A stretch of 64,000 nt of DNA from JBMNUM01 sp050946275 (GTDB taxonomy: Bacteria > Actinomycetota > Coriobacteriia > Coriobacteriales > CADBOM01), in assembly GCA_050946275.1 (NCBI GenBank), contig JBMNUM010000004.1, forward strand, positions 53,233 through 117,232. Reading direction: 5' to 3'. This document shows positions 33,425 to 42,264 of this stretch, piece after piece. The translations under genes and the position numbers were made by a program. Position 1 is the first letter of the stretch. Every line of letters starts with the position of its first letter. The notes under the pieces are model-generated. The model saw nothing but the letters and a program-made list of their open reading frames with translations. It had not been told where the DNA came from and ran no database searches.

Positions 33425-36049
33425 ATGAAGACTGCCGACAAGACCGTCATCCAGAACACGGGCCTGTGCTGCTTCGGCCATGGCGCGAACACGACGGCTT
33501 TCGATGTGCTCGACGGGCGCGTGGTGCGCGTGCGCCCCGTGCATTACGACGAGCGCTACGAGAAGGAGGACATCAACTACTGGACGATCGAGGGGCGTGG
33601 CGTAACGCTCGAACCGGGCATGAAATCGCTCATCCCGCCGTTCGCCTTCGCCGCCAAGACGTCGACGTACTCGAAGAACCGCATCCCGTACCCGCTCATT
33701 CGCGTCGACTGGGATCCCAACGGCGAGCGCAACACCCAGAACCGCGGCATCAGCAAGTACCGCCGCATCAGCTGGGACGAGGCGCTCGACATCGTCGCGT
33801 CCGAGATCAAGCGCATCCAGGACAACTACAGCGTCAATTCCATCCTCGCGCAGGCCGACGGGCATGGTCAGACGAAGGCCATCCACGGCCCGCATGGCTG
33901 CATGTGCAAGATGCTCGACATCACGGGCGGCTACACGCTGCAGGCGCGTCAGCCCGACTCGTGGGAGGGCTGGTACTGGGGTGCCAAGCATGTCTGGGGC
34001 AACGACCCGGTCGGTCAGAACATCAACCAGTACAACATCATCGAGGACCTCATGAACAACGGCGACGCGCTGCTGCTCTGGGGATGCGACTTCGAGACGA
34101 CGCCGTGGGGCTGGGGCGGCACGATGCCCTCGCTGATCTCGTTCACGCTCACGCGTTGCGGCATCAAGCAGATCGCCATCGCCCCCGACTGCAACTACGC
34201 GGCAGCCGTCCACGCCGACCGCTGGATCCCGGTGCTTCCGAACACGGATGCCGCCTTCCAGCTCGCAATCGCGTATGTCTGGATGGACGAGGACCTCTAC
34301 GACAAGGAGTACATCGAGACGCATGCCGTGGGCTTCGATTGGTTCGAGGCCGAGGTCAAGGGCTACATCGATGGAATCCCCAAGACGCCCGAGTGGGCCG
34401 AGGAGAAGTGCGGCGTGCCCGCGTACACGATCAAGGCGTTCGCTCGCTACTGGGCCAAGCACAACGTGTCGATCTCGCACTGCAACGGCGGCTCGTACAT
34501 CCGCTCGGCGTTCAGCCATGAGCCGGCGCGCCTCGAGGTGTATCTGCTCGGCATGCAGGCCGTGGGCCATCCCGGCCGCAACCAGTTCAAGTTCCTCGAG
34601 TGGTCGATCTTCGGCAAGCTGAGCTGCAACCCGCTGCCCATCGGCTCGTACATGCCGCTGGCCAACGCGTGCTACAACGGCAATATCCTGGGAGAGCTCC
34701 CGCCGAGCTTCATCCCCAAGACGCTCATCCCGCAGGCCATCCGCGGCGAGCACATCGATTGGTTCGGCCAGGTCACGTGCACCAAGCCGCGCGAGGACCA
34801 GTTCGACCCGTACGAGTTCCCCGCGCCGGTCGACCAGGGCGACGACTTCCGCATCCGCATGATCTGGAGCGACTCGCCATGCTGGTCCACATGCTGGAAC
34901 GGCGGCCACGAGTTCCAGGAGGCGCTGCGCGAGCCGACGCTCGACTTTGTGCTCATCCAGCACCCCTGGTTCGAGAACGACTGCCTGTTCGCCGACATCC
35001 TGCTGCCCGTGAGCACGAAGCTCGAGCTCACGGACTTCAACACCGACCCGATGAACGGGCAGTTCTGCACCATCCTCTACGAGAAGCAGGCCGTGGAGCC
35101 CGCCCACGACTCCAAGTCCGACTGGGAGATCGTCTGCGAGATCGCCAAGACGCTCGAGCGCTATGGCGGCAGGTACGAGGACCTGTACGGCAAGTACGTC
35201 GACCATCGCGACATGGACATCGAGGTGCAGGTGCGCCGAGGCTACGACAACTGCGGCGTGACCCCGGACCGGGCCGACTGGGAGAACTTCGAGAAGTTCG
35301 GATACGAGCTCGTCCCGACGTACCGCTCCTACGAGAAGATGCCCGTGGGCATGTACCGCTTCTACAGCGATCCGGAGAAGTATCCGCTCGACACCCCGAC
35401 GGGCAAGCTCGAGTACTACTCCGTGCCCCTCGCGGAGAAATGGCCGGACGACCAGGAGCGCGGCCCGGTGGCGAAGTGGATCGAGAAGGGCGCCGGCCAC
35501 GATGATAGGCTCAGCAGCCCGCGCGCCGAGAAGTACCCGTTCCTCATCGTCTCGAACCATCCGCGCTGGCGCGTGCACGCCAACCTCGACGACACGCCTT
35601 GGTTCCGCGAGATCGAGACGTGCAAGGTCGTCGGCCCCGATGGCTATGCCTACGAGCCGGTGTGGGTTAATCCGGTCGACGCCGAGCGCCTCGGCGTGAA
35701 GGACGGCGATGTCGTCAAGATCTTCAACGACAACGGCACGACGCTCGGTGGCGTGCGCATCACGAACCGCATCATGCCCGGCGTCGTGAGCCAGGACCAC
35801 GGTGCGCATTGCGACCCGATCAAGGGCGGCAAGGGCGGCTTTGACCGAGGCGGCGCCAATAACGTCATCTCGCCGAGCGCCACGAGCTCGAGCAACGCGG
35901 TCGGCGAGGTCACGAGCGGTTACCTCGTGGGCGTCGAGAAGGTCGATGTCGAGCAGATCGAGCACGAATACTGCGGTTGCCACGAGTTCCATCCCGAGAA
36001 CTACACGGTCGATTGGGGTCTGTGCGTGGAGGATTCGATCGTCGGCTAG
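33425..36049 (+). CDS. Molybdopterin (bis-MGD) oxidoreductase, transhydroxylase/catechol dehydroxylase-like large subunit
   Basis: 874 aa, almost the length of Pelobacter pyrogallol-phloroglucinol transhydroxylase alpha. DMSO-reductase family. The N-terminus (NTGLCCFGHGANTTAF) lacks the CxxCxxxC Fe-S motif, as in transhydroxylase alpha. His147 (ADGHGQT) and the Asp178-Ser179 pair (RQPDSWEGWYWG) sit where I expect that enzyme's active-site His144, Asp174 and Mo-ligand Ser175. There is no Tat signal, so it is cytoplasmic. C-terminal MGD-binding region about residues 715-850 (FLIVSNHPRWRVH, PVWVNPVDAERLGVKDGD). Gut Coriobacteriia use relatives of this family to dehydroxylate catechols. The small subunit follows. 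Substrate unknown. Confidence 0.85.
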   Translation: MKTADKTVIQNTGLCCFGHGANTTAFDVLDGRVVRVRPVHYDERYEKEDINYWTIEGRGVTLEPGMKSLIPPFAFAAKTSTYSKNRIPYPLIRVDWDPNGERNTQNRGISKYRRISWDEALDIVASEIKRIQDNYSVNSILAQADGHGQTKAIHGPHGCMCKMLDITGGYTLQARQPDSWEGWYWGAKHVWGNDPVGQNINQYNIIEDLMNNGDALLLWGCDFETTPWGWGGTMPSLISFTLTRCGIKQIAIAPDCNYAAAVHADRWIPVLPNTDAAFQLAIAYVWMDEDLYDKEYIETHAVGFDWFEAEVKGYIDGIPKTPEWAEEKCGVPAYTIKAFARYWAKHNVSISHCNGGSYIRSAFSHEPARLEVYLLGMQAVGHPGRNQFKFLEWSIFGKLSCNPLPIGSYMPLANACYNGNILGELPPSFIPKTLIPQAIRGEHIDWFGQVTCTKPREDQFDPYEFPAPVDQGDDFRIRMIWSDSPCWSTCWNGGHEFQEALREPTLDFVLIQHPWFENDCLFADILLPVSTKLELTDFNTDPMNGQFCTILYEKQAVEPAHDSKSDWEIVCEIAKTLERYGGRYEDLYGKYVDHRDMDIEVQVRRGYDNCGVTPDRADWENFEKFGYELVPTYRSYEKMPVGMYRFYSDPEKYPLDTPTGKLEYYSVPLAEKWPDDQERGPVAKWIEKGAGHDDRLSSPRAEKYPFLIVSNHPRWRVHANLDDTPWFREIETCKVVGPDGYAYEPVWVNPVDAERLGVKDGDVVKIFNDNGTTLGGVRITNRIMPGVVSQDHGAHCDPIKGGKGGFDRGGANNVISPSATSSSNAVGEVTSGYLVGVEKVDVEQIEHEYCGCHEFHPENYTVDWGLCVEDSIVG

Positions 36050-36064
36050 CCGTTGGACATCAAA

Positions 36065-36093
36065 ATGAGCCGGAGGACAGCCTTTCGACTCAT
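36065..36093 (+). terminator. ATGAGYC-family palindrome between the two subunit genes
   Basis: atgagccggaggac against a gactcat-ending arm (36065-36093). It lies inside the two-gene unit, after the large subunit stop and 18 bases before the small subunit ATG, so it is more likely an attenuator or mRNA-stability element than a full stop. Confidence 0.45.
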
Positions 36094-36111
36094 CGAGGAG
36101 AGTGGGGAAAA

Positions 36112-36900
36112 ATGAAGGTTTTCGTGTTCGATGCATCGCTGTGCAACGGATGCTATGGATGCCAGATCGCCTGCAAGGACGAGCACTGCGATCAGGATTG
36201 GATTCCGTATGCGGCCGCCCAACCCATCACGGGCCAGTATTGGTGCAAGGTCGAGGAGCGCGAGCTGGGCAGGACGCCCTTCGTGCACGTGAGCTACACG
36301 CCGCGTATCTGCGGTCATTGCGACGAGTGCAAGCTGATCGATATCGCGGAAAACGATGCCGTGTACCGTCGCGAGGACGGCCTCGTGATCATCGACCCGG
36401 AGAAGGCCCGCGGCCAAAAGCAGCTGTTCGAGGCCTGCGAGCATGTGTATTGGAACGAGGCGCTGCAGCTTCCGCAGAAATGCACGGGCTGTGCGCATCT
36501 GCTCGACGACGGTTGGAAGGTGCCCCGCTGCGTGGACTTCTGCTCCACGGGGGCGCTGCAGTTCGGCGATGCCGAGGATTTCGACCTCACGGATGCCGTG
36601 CCGAGCGAGCCGGGCTCGCACCTGTACTACCGCAACCTCCCGCGCCGTCGCATCTGCGGCACCGTGGCGGATCGGTCGATCAACGAGGTTATCATCGGCG
36701 CCAAGGTGACGATCACCGATGCGTCGACGGGCGAGTCCGTTTCCATCGAGACGGACGAGCTGGGCGATTTCATCTACAAGGATGCCGCCGAGGGCGAGTT
36801 CGATGTGCTCATCGAGGCTCCCGGATACGCTGTCCGCGAGTATCATGTGAGTACAGCCGATGACGATGCCGTCATCGGGGAGGTGCTCGTCGAAAGGTAA
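36112..36900 (+). CDS. Iron-sulfur small subunit with C-terminal Cna-B-like domain (transhydroxylase beta-like)
   Basis: 262 aa from ATG 36112 (GGGGAAAA upstream); an in-frame ATG further upstream overlaps the large subunit and is unlikely. Cysteine clusters CNGCYGCQIAC, CGHCDECK, CTGCAHL and CVDFC give up to three or four [4Fe-4S] sites. Residues about 180-262 are a beta-sandwich carboxypeptidase-regulatory/Cna-B-type domain (GAKVTITDASTGE, FDVLIEAPGYAV). This combination, ferredoxin-like domains plus a Cna-B barrel, is the layout of the transhydroxylase beta subunit. It probably relays electrons to or holds the Mo subunit. Confidence 0.87.
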   Translation: MKVFVFDASLCNGCYGCQIACKDEHCDQDWIPYAAAQPITGQYWCKVEERELGRTPFVHVSYTPRICGHCDECKLIDIAENDAVYRREDGLVIIDPEKARGQKQLFEACEHVYWNEALQLPQKCTGCAHLLDDGWKVPRCVDFCSTGALQFGDAEDFDLTDAVPSEPGSHLYYRNLPRRRICGTVADRSINEVIIGAKVTITDASTGESVSIETDELGDFIYKDAAEGEFDVLIEAPGYAVREYHVSTADDDAVIGEVLVER

Positions 36901-36908
36901 GTCCGAGG

Positions 36909-38873
36909 GTGGCGCGATTCGATACTTTAATCATCCCGCGCGTGGGGGATGAGGAAACCGTTCCCTCCCGCAGCCTCGGCAAGAGGCTGCGGGAGTCGGT
37001 TCCCATTATTGCCCGCCCCTCGTCGAAGCGCATGCCGCGCATCGATGCGCTCGATGGCCTGCGCGTCCTCGCCATCGTCGCGATTCTCATCTACCACGCC
37101 CACGTCGAGTGGCTGCCGGGAGGTTTCATCGGCGTCACGACGTTCTTCGTGCTCACCGGCTATCTCATCACGAACAGCCTCGTGCACGAGCTGAAGGACA
37201 CGGGCAGGCTGCGTCTCTGGAAGTTCTACTGCAAGCGTATCCGGCGCCTCTGGCCGACGATGATAGTCACCGTCCTGGGCACGGCGGTCATATGCGCCGT
37301 GTTCGCGCCTCACCTGCTCGACAAGATGCGGCCCGATGTGCTGCCGTCGCTGTTGTTCGCCGACAACTGGTGGTACATCTTCAACGAGCAATCGTATTTT
37401 GCCGCTGCGGGACAGCCCTCGCCCCTCACGCATTTCTGGTATCTGGGCGTGGTCGGGCAGTTCTACCTCGTTTGGCCCCTGCTCATTCTCGCTGTGTGGA
37501 AGGCCGCTGGCGCGCTGGGGATGAAGCGCCCCCGTCGCCTGCTCGCCGTGCTCGCGTTCGTCTTGCTCGTGGTGTCGGCGGCGCTGATGGTGCTCCTCAT
37601 CCCCGCCGATGGCGATGTTTCGCGCGTGTATTACGGCACCGACACCCGATGCGCCGAGCTCATGGTCGGCGCGCTTGCGTCGCTGGTCATCCCGCCGGTC
37701 AAGAGGCGAATCGGTGCCGCCGCCTCGCCGGGCAGCCATTCGAGTGCCGGCAAGCAGCGGCTCAAGGCCGTGCAGGCAGTTCTCGATGTGGTCGCCGTGC
37801 TCGCCCTTGCGGCGCTCGTCGTGATGGCGATTCGCGTCGACGGTTTCACCTCGTGGATGTACACGGGAGGCTTCCTGCTGGTTGCCGTGCTGACGGCGGT
37901 CATGGTCTTCGCGGTCTCGAACCGCACGAGCTGGGTGGGGCGCATTCTCGGCAAGCGCGCGTTCAAGACGTGCGGTGCCCGAGCGTTCGCCATATACATG
38001 TGGCACTACCCGCTGCTGCTCGTGATGAATCCCGCCACGCGCACGACCGAGCTGCCCTGGTGGGGCTGGGTGCTGGAGCTCGCCGTGATCATCGTGGTCG
38101 CGGAGTTCTCGTATCGCTTCGTCGAGCAGACGTTCGGCGGTGGGCGTATCGGCAAGACGATCGCCAACCTGCGGAGCGGGAGGGTCGCGCTGCGGGCATA
38201 TGCGAGCCGCTACCGCATGCACTTGATCGCCACGGGCCTGTTCGCGATCGTGGCGGTCTCGCTCATCATCCTCGGCCCGATGTGGCAGCAGGAGCGCGAG
38301 GAGGCCCGCGCGGTGCACGAGAACGTGCAGATCGCGAGCATCGACGAGGGCGATATCGTCGAGACGATGTTCAACCGCCTCGACACGGTCGACAAGAAGA
38401 CCGGCGCCTCGAACCTGCGCGTCCTCCTCATCGGCGATTCGGTGGCTCTCGATGCGGAGTCAGACTTCTACAAGGTGTTCCCCAACGGCAAGATGGATGC
38501 GAAGATCAGCCGCCAGCTCTTCACGGGGGACGAGTTCTACAACGAAAACATCGCCGCCGGTTACAAGCCCGAGATAGTCGTGTACGCGCTCGGCACGAAC
38601 GGCCTCGCCGTGGAGGACGAGGTGCGCGAGAACATCGAGGTTGCGGGAGATCTGCCTGTGTACCTCGTGAACAACCGCGTGCCCGAGGCGCAGGAGACGC
38701 CGAACAACGAGCTGTTCGCGCGCCTTGCCGACGAGTATTCCAACGTGAGCATCATCGACTGGTACGAGGAGAGCACCGGCCACGACGAGTGGTTCTGGAG
38801 CGATGGCACCCACGTGCGCCCCGATGGCGCCGAGGCCTACGCCGACATGCTCAAGCGCTATATCGTGGGATAA
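36909..38873 (+). CDS. OatA-like membrane O-acyltransferase with SGNH domain
   Basis: 654 aa. Residues about 40-440 are acyltransferase-3 with about 10-11 helices; the N-terminal LVIYHAH-like segment (ILIYHAHVEWLPGG) holds the catalytic His, followed by GVTTFFVLTGYLIT. Residues about 495-650 are an extracytoplasmic SGNH domain with LLIGDSVALDA, YALGTNG and DGTHVRPDG. It transfers acetyl groups to peptidoglycan (as OatA) or another wall polymer outside the membrane. GTG start at 36909, eight bases after the Fe-S gene; a shared transcript is possible but the functions are unrelated. The TAA stop is inside the following hairpin. Confidence 0.9.
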   Translation: MARFDTLIIPRVGDEETVPSRSLGKRLRESVPIIARPSSKRMPRIDALDGLRVLAIVAILIYHAHVEWLPGGFIGVTTFFVLTGYLITNSLVHELKDTGRLRLWKFYCKRIRRLWPTMIVTVLGTAVICAVFAPHLLDKMRPDVLPSLLFADNWWYIFNEQSYFAAAGQPSPLTHFWYLGVVGQFYLVWPLLILAVWKAAGALGMKRPRRLLAVLAFVLLVVSAALMVLLIPADGDVSRVYYGTDTRCAELMVGALASLVIPPVKRRIGAAASPGSHSSAGKQRLKAVQAVLDVVAVLALAALVVMAIRVDGFTSWMYTGGFLLVAVLTAVMVFAVSNRTSWVGRILGKRAFKTCGARAFAIYMWHYPLLLVMNPATRTTELPWWGWVLELAVIIVVAEFSYRFVEQTFGGGRIGKTIANLRSGRVALRAYASRYRMHLIATGLFAIVAVSLIILGPMWQQEREEARAVHENVQIASIDEGDIVETMFNRLDTVDKKTGASNLRVLLIGDSVALDAESDFYKVFPNGKMDAKISRQLFTGDEFYNENIAAGYKPEIVVYALGTNGLAVEDEVRENIEVAGDLPVYLVNNRVPEAQETPNNELFARLADEYSNVSIIDWYEESTGHDEWFWSDGTHVRPDGAEAYADMLKRYIVG

Positions 38874-38907
38874 CCTGCCAATCAGCCCCGCCTTGTCTGG
38901 CAGGTTT
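38872..38907 (+). terminator. Hairpin overlapping the OatA-like stop codon
   Basis: aacctgcca (38872-38880) pairs with tggcaggtt (38898-38906). The inner part reads cagccccgcctt. The related element at 42209-42247 carries the reverse complement of that inner part. Confidence 0.6.
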
Positions 38908-39084
38908 ATGCAAAAAGGCATCGGGTTTATACATTTTCTCCTTCCTTGCTTTTGCCGGTTATTTCGCAATGCGTCCGTTGGCATGTGCGGAATTGCCAAT
39001 CAGTGCGCACATGTATATCGCACGTGGTAAAATTCGGATTCGTGTTTGTGGGGAAAGCACACTACAAATAGAGAGGAAAACATC

Positions 39085-39975
39085 ATGAAATTCAAGAAGC
39101 TCGCAATTCTGCTTGCTGCAGTCGCGTGCGTCGCGTCGCTTGCGCTCGTCGGCTGCGGTGGAAGCTCCGATGAGGCCGCTCCCGCCGAGGGCGACCAGGC
39201 TGCCGCCACCACGGATCTCGGCCTGCTCAACGAGGGCAAGCTGACCGTCGCGACGTCGCCTGACTTCCCGCCGTTCGAGAACATCGTCGACGGCGAGTAT
39301 GTTGGTCTCGACATGGAGATCGCCAAGGCCGTTGCCGCCGAGCTCGGTCTCGAGTTCAATCCGGTCGTCATCCAGTTCGACGGCATCATCCCGGCCCTGC
39401 AGTCCGGCGGCCAGGCGGATATCGCCATCTCCGGTATGACCATCACTCCGGAGCGCCAGGATCAGGTCGACTTCTCGACGGCCTACTACGTTGACGACCT
39501 GGCCATCGTCGTCGTCTCCGGCGGCGACCTCACCGCGGACAACATCGATGAGGCTCTCAACGCCGAGGGCATGACCATCGCCGTCCAGAGCGGCACCACC
39601 GGTGAGAGCTACGCGACCGAGAACTTCGCCAGCGCCACCACGCAGCCGTACGGCAACGCCACCGACACCTTCGCGGCCCTGCAGTCCGACCAGGCCAACG
39701 CCGTCATCACGAACAAGGCCGTCGCCGAGGCCATGCTCGCCTCGTACGAGGATTGCGAGATCGTCAAGTCCATCGCCACGAACGAGGAGTACGGCATCGC
39801 CGTGCCGAAGGGCAACGAGGCTCTCCTCAACGCTGTCAACGATGCCATCGCCAAGCTTCAGGCCGATGGCACGATCGACAAGCTGACCACCGAGATCATG
39901 GGCTCCGAGATCGCCGACGTGACCGAGGAGGCCGAGCAGGCCATCGCCGATGCCGAGGCCAACGCCGCCAAGTAA
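39085..39975 (+). CDS. Amino-acid ABC transporter, substrate-binding lipoprotein
   Basis: 296 aa from ATG 39085 (GAGAGGAAAA upstream). The signal peptide ends in a lipobox LALVGC, so it is a lipoprotein. Solute-binding family 3 features: KLTVATSPDFPPFENI, YVGLDMEIAKAVAAEL, ISGMTITPERQ and the domain-crossing segment IAVQSGTTGE. It captures a polar amino acid for the permease and ATPase that follow. A TAAAAT -10-like box is at 39028-39033 without a convincing -35. Confidence 0.93.
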   Translation: MKFKKLAILLAAVACVASLALVGCGGSSDEAAPAEGDQAAATTDLGLLNEGKLTVATSPDFPPFENIVDGEYVGLDMEIAKAVAAELGLEFNPVVIQFDGIIPALQSGGQADIAISGMTITPERQDQVDFSTAYYVDDLAIVVVSGGDLTADNIDEALNAEGMTIAVQSGTTGESYATENFASATTQPYGNATDTFAALQSDQANAVITNKAVAEAMLASYEDCEIVKSIATNEEYGIAVPKGNEALLNAVNDAIAKLQADGTIDKLTTEIMGSEIADVTEEAEQAIADAEANAAK

Positions 39976-40048
39976 GAACCGTTGATTCTGCGGGAACCGG
40001 GGCCGTGCCCGCGAGGGCGCGGCCCCGGACCGCATAAGGCTGGTTGAC

Positions 40049-41437
40049 ATGACGATTGCTTCCCGTCCCAAGCGCGCCTTTGCGGCGCTTTTGCTCATCT
40101 TGATGCTCTTCACGCTCGTGGCGCCGCTACCTGCGTGGGGCCTCGACGTGGTCAAGTGCACCGCGAAAACCAACTCCGACGACAACAAGTCCATCCTGGG
40201 CGCAACCCAGACGCGCATCAACTGGGAGGGCCAGGCTGCCGAGGACGAGAGCATCGCCGGCTTCACGTTCACCGTTCCCGAGGGGACCGAATTCGGCACC
40301 GAGGATGCCAGGGTCACGATGCTCACCGGCGGTGACCTCATGACGCGCAATGTCATCGAGGCCACGGTGACCGACGAGGGCGACGGCGTCGTCTCCTTCA
40401 CGTTCGATAAGCCGGCGCCTGCAGGTGGCTACTTCCGCGTCGAGATCTTCAAGGTCTACTTCCCGGCGTCTGGTGGCGACATGGCCATCGCCGGCATGTA
40501 CACGCTTGCCGACGGGTCCGAGCGTGCCATCGAGGGCATCCCGACGATCACGGTTGCCAAGGTCAGCGCGAGCGAGCGCATGTCGCAGGCGCTTTCCGAG
40601 CAGGGATGGGTGCAGGCGTGGAACTCCAACAAGTTCCTGCACATGTTCTTCGATCCGACGCTCATCGTGACAAGTCTGCCTGTCGTGTTCCACGGCTTCC
40701 TGATGGCAATCGCCATCGTCGCCGTGGCCTTCCCACTGGCCATTCCGTTCGGCCTGCTCTTCGCGCTCATGCGCATGTCGAAGTTCCGCGTGCTGCGCGC
40801 CATCGGCGGCGTCTACGTCAACGTCGTCCGCGGCACGCCGCTGTTCCTGCAGATCTACATCGCCTTCTTCGGCCTGCCCCTCGCGGGCGTGCACATCCCG
40901 GCGTTCCCGCTGGGCGTCATCGTCCTCGCGATGAATTCATGCGCCTACATGTGCGAGATCTTCCGCGCGGGCATCCAGTCGATTCCGAAGGGCCAGTTCG
41001 AGGCATCGCGCTCGCTGGGCATGAACGGCGCGCAGACGATGCTCTTCGTCATCATCCCGCAGACGATCCGCCGCGTGATCCCCACGCTGACGAGCGAGTT
41101 CATCCTGCTGTACAAGGACACCTCGATGCTTGCCGCCGTCGGCGTGATGGAGGTCGTCATGTACGCGAAGACGATCGTCGCCGCAACGGGATCGATCACG
41201 CCGTACATCGTCGCTGCCTGCTTCTACCTGGTCATCACGCTGCCGCTCGCCAAGGTCGTCGGCAACTTCGAGGCCAAGCTCGCGGGCAATGAGACGGGCA
41301 AGGGCAAGAAGAAAAAGAAGAAGAGCAAGAAGCAGCGCCAAGCCGAGCAGATCGCGCTGCTCGAGTCCGGCGCGGGTACGATCGCCGTAGACGCAGCCGA
41401 CGCATCGGCGGACCCATCGCACGCGAAGGAGGCATAG
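40049..41437 (+). CDS. Amino-acid ABC transporter permease with an extra secreted N-terminal domain
   Basis: 462 aa, about twice the normal HisM/GlnP length. Residues 1-30 are a signal-like hydrophobic stretch ending in PAWG. Residues about 31-165 form a predicted beta-rich extracytoplasmic domain of no family I recognise. Residues about 205-415 are a standard HisM-type permease (VVRGTPLFLQIYIAFFG, the EAA loop GQFEASRSLGMNGAQTM, FILLYKDTSML). The C-tail is a run of lysines then an acidic/alanine tail. The added domain may dock the binding protein or bind ligand itself. Confidence 0.88.
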   Translation: MTIASRPKRAFAALLLILMLFTLVAPLPAWGLDVVKCTAKTNSDDNKSILGATQTRINWEGQAAEDESIAGFTFTVPEGTEFGTEDARVTMLTGGDLMTRNVIEATVTDEGDGVVSFTFDKPAPAGGYFRVEIFKVYFPASGGDMAIAGMYTLADGSERAIEGIPTITVAKVSASERMSQALSEQGWVQAWNSNKFLHMFFDPTLIVTSLPVVFHGFLMAIAIVAVAFPLAIPFGLLFALMRMSKFRVLRAIGGVYVNVVRGTPLFLQIYIAFFGLPLAGVHIPAFPLGVIVLAMNSCAYMCEIFRAGIQSIPKGQFEASRSLGMNGAQTMLFVIIPQTIRRVIPTLTSEFILLYKDTSMLAAVGVMEVVMYAKTIVAATGSITPYIVAACFYLVITLPLAKVVGNFEAKLAGNETGKGKKKKKKSKKQRQAEQIALLESGAGTIAVDAADASADPSHAKEA

Positions 41438-41439
41438 CA

Positions 41440-42204
41440 ATGACGGAAAGCACCGGCAACGCCGCCTCCGCTCCCGAGGTGGTCGTCCGCATCGATAACC
41501 TGCACAAGCACTTCGACGACCTCGTCGTCCTGAGGGGCGTCGACCTCGAGGTGCATCGTGGAGAGGTGGTCGTCATCCTCGGGCCCTCCGGTTCGGGAAA
41601 GTCCGCCATGCTTCGCTGCATCAACCGCCTCGAGGAGCCCACGAGCGGCCATATCTGGTTCGAGGACACGGAGATCACGGCGAAGGAGACCGATATCAAC
41701 AAGGTCCGCGCCAAGGTCGGCATGGTGTTCCAGCAGTTCAACCTGTTCCCGCATCTCTCGGCCAAGCGCAACGTGTCGCTGTCGCAGGTGAAGGTGCTCA
41801 AGCGATCCCAGGAAGAGGCGGACCGCATCTCCATCGAGCAACTCGAGAAGGTCGGTCTCGGCGACCGCATCGACTACATGCCCAGCCAGCTCTCCGGTGG
41901 ACAGCAGCAACGCGTCGCCATCGCGCGAGCCCTTGCGATGGACCCGCATGTCATGCTGTTCGACGAGGCGACGAGTGCGCTCGATCCCGAGCTCGTGCGC
42001 GACGTGCTCGGCGTTATGAAGGAGCTCGCCCGCGGCGGCATGACGATGATCGTCGTGACGCACGAGATGGGATTTGCCCGCGAGGTCGCCGACCGCGTCG
42101 TCTTCATGGACGGCGGAGTCATCGTGGAGCAGGGCACGCCCGAGGAGGTCTTCGACCATCCGAAGTCGGAACGCACGAAGGATTTCCTCGGCCACATCTC
42201 GTAG
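41440..42204 (+). CDS. glnQ: Amino-acid ABC transporter, ATPase (GlnQ-like)
   Basis: 254 aa. Walker A GPSGSGKSAMLRC, Q-loop MVFQQFNLFPHL, signature LSGGQQQRVAIARAL, Walker B VMLFDEATSALDPE and H-loop VVTHEMGFA are all present. A is found where T is usual just after GKS, which should not matter for catalysis. Two bases after the permease stop; energises the transporter at 39085-41437. Confidence 0.95.
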   Translation: MTESTGNAASAPEVVVRIDNLHKHFDDLVVLRGVDLEVHRGEVVVILGPSGSGKSAMLRCINRLEEPTSGHIWFEDTEITAKETDINKVRAKVGMVFQQFNLFPHLSAKRNVSLSQVKVLKRSQEEADRISIEQLEKVGLGDRIDYMPSQLSGGQQQRVAIARALAMDPHVMLFDEATSALDPELVRDVLGVMKELARGGMTMIVVTHEMGFAREVADRVVFMDGGVIVEQGTPEEVFDHPKSERTKDFLGHIS

Positions 42205-42208
42205 TCGG

Positions 42209-42247
42209 AAAACCCGTCAATCAAGGCGGGGCTGTTTGTCAGGTTTT
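42209..42247. terminator. Hairpin between convergent glnQ and the GCL fusion
   Basis: aaaacccgtca and tgtcaggtttt pair imperfectly; tttt follows on the plus strand and aaaa precedes, so it can act in both directions. Inner part is the reverse complement of that in 38872-38907. Confidence 0.6.
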
Positions 42248-42264
42248 ACTAGTCCCGTCCCGAG

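Noticed and set aside
33386..36136. A 916-codon open frame on the minus strand opposite the molybdoenzyme large subunit
   Set aside because: It mirrors the codons of a clear molybdopterin enzyme, is rich in Arg/Val/Leu/Asp/His as GC-rich antisense frames are, and has no recognisable motif or ribosome site.
41584..41625. Walker A of the GlnQ-like ATPase reads GKSA instead of GKST
   Set aside because: The GxxGxGKS core is complete; the residue after it is not required for nucleotide binding, so I see no defect.
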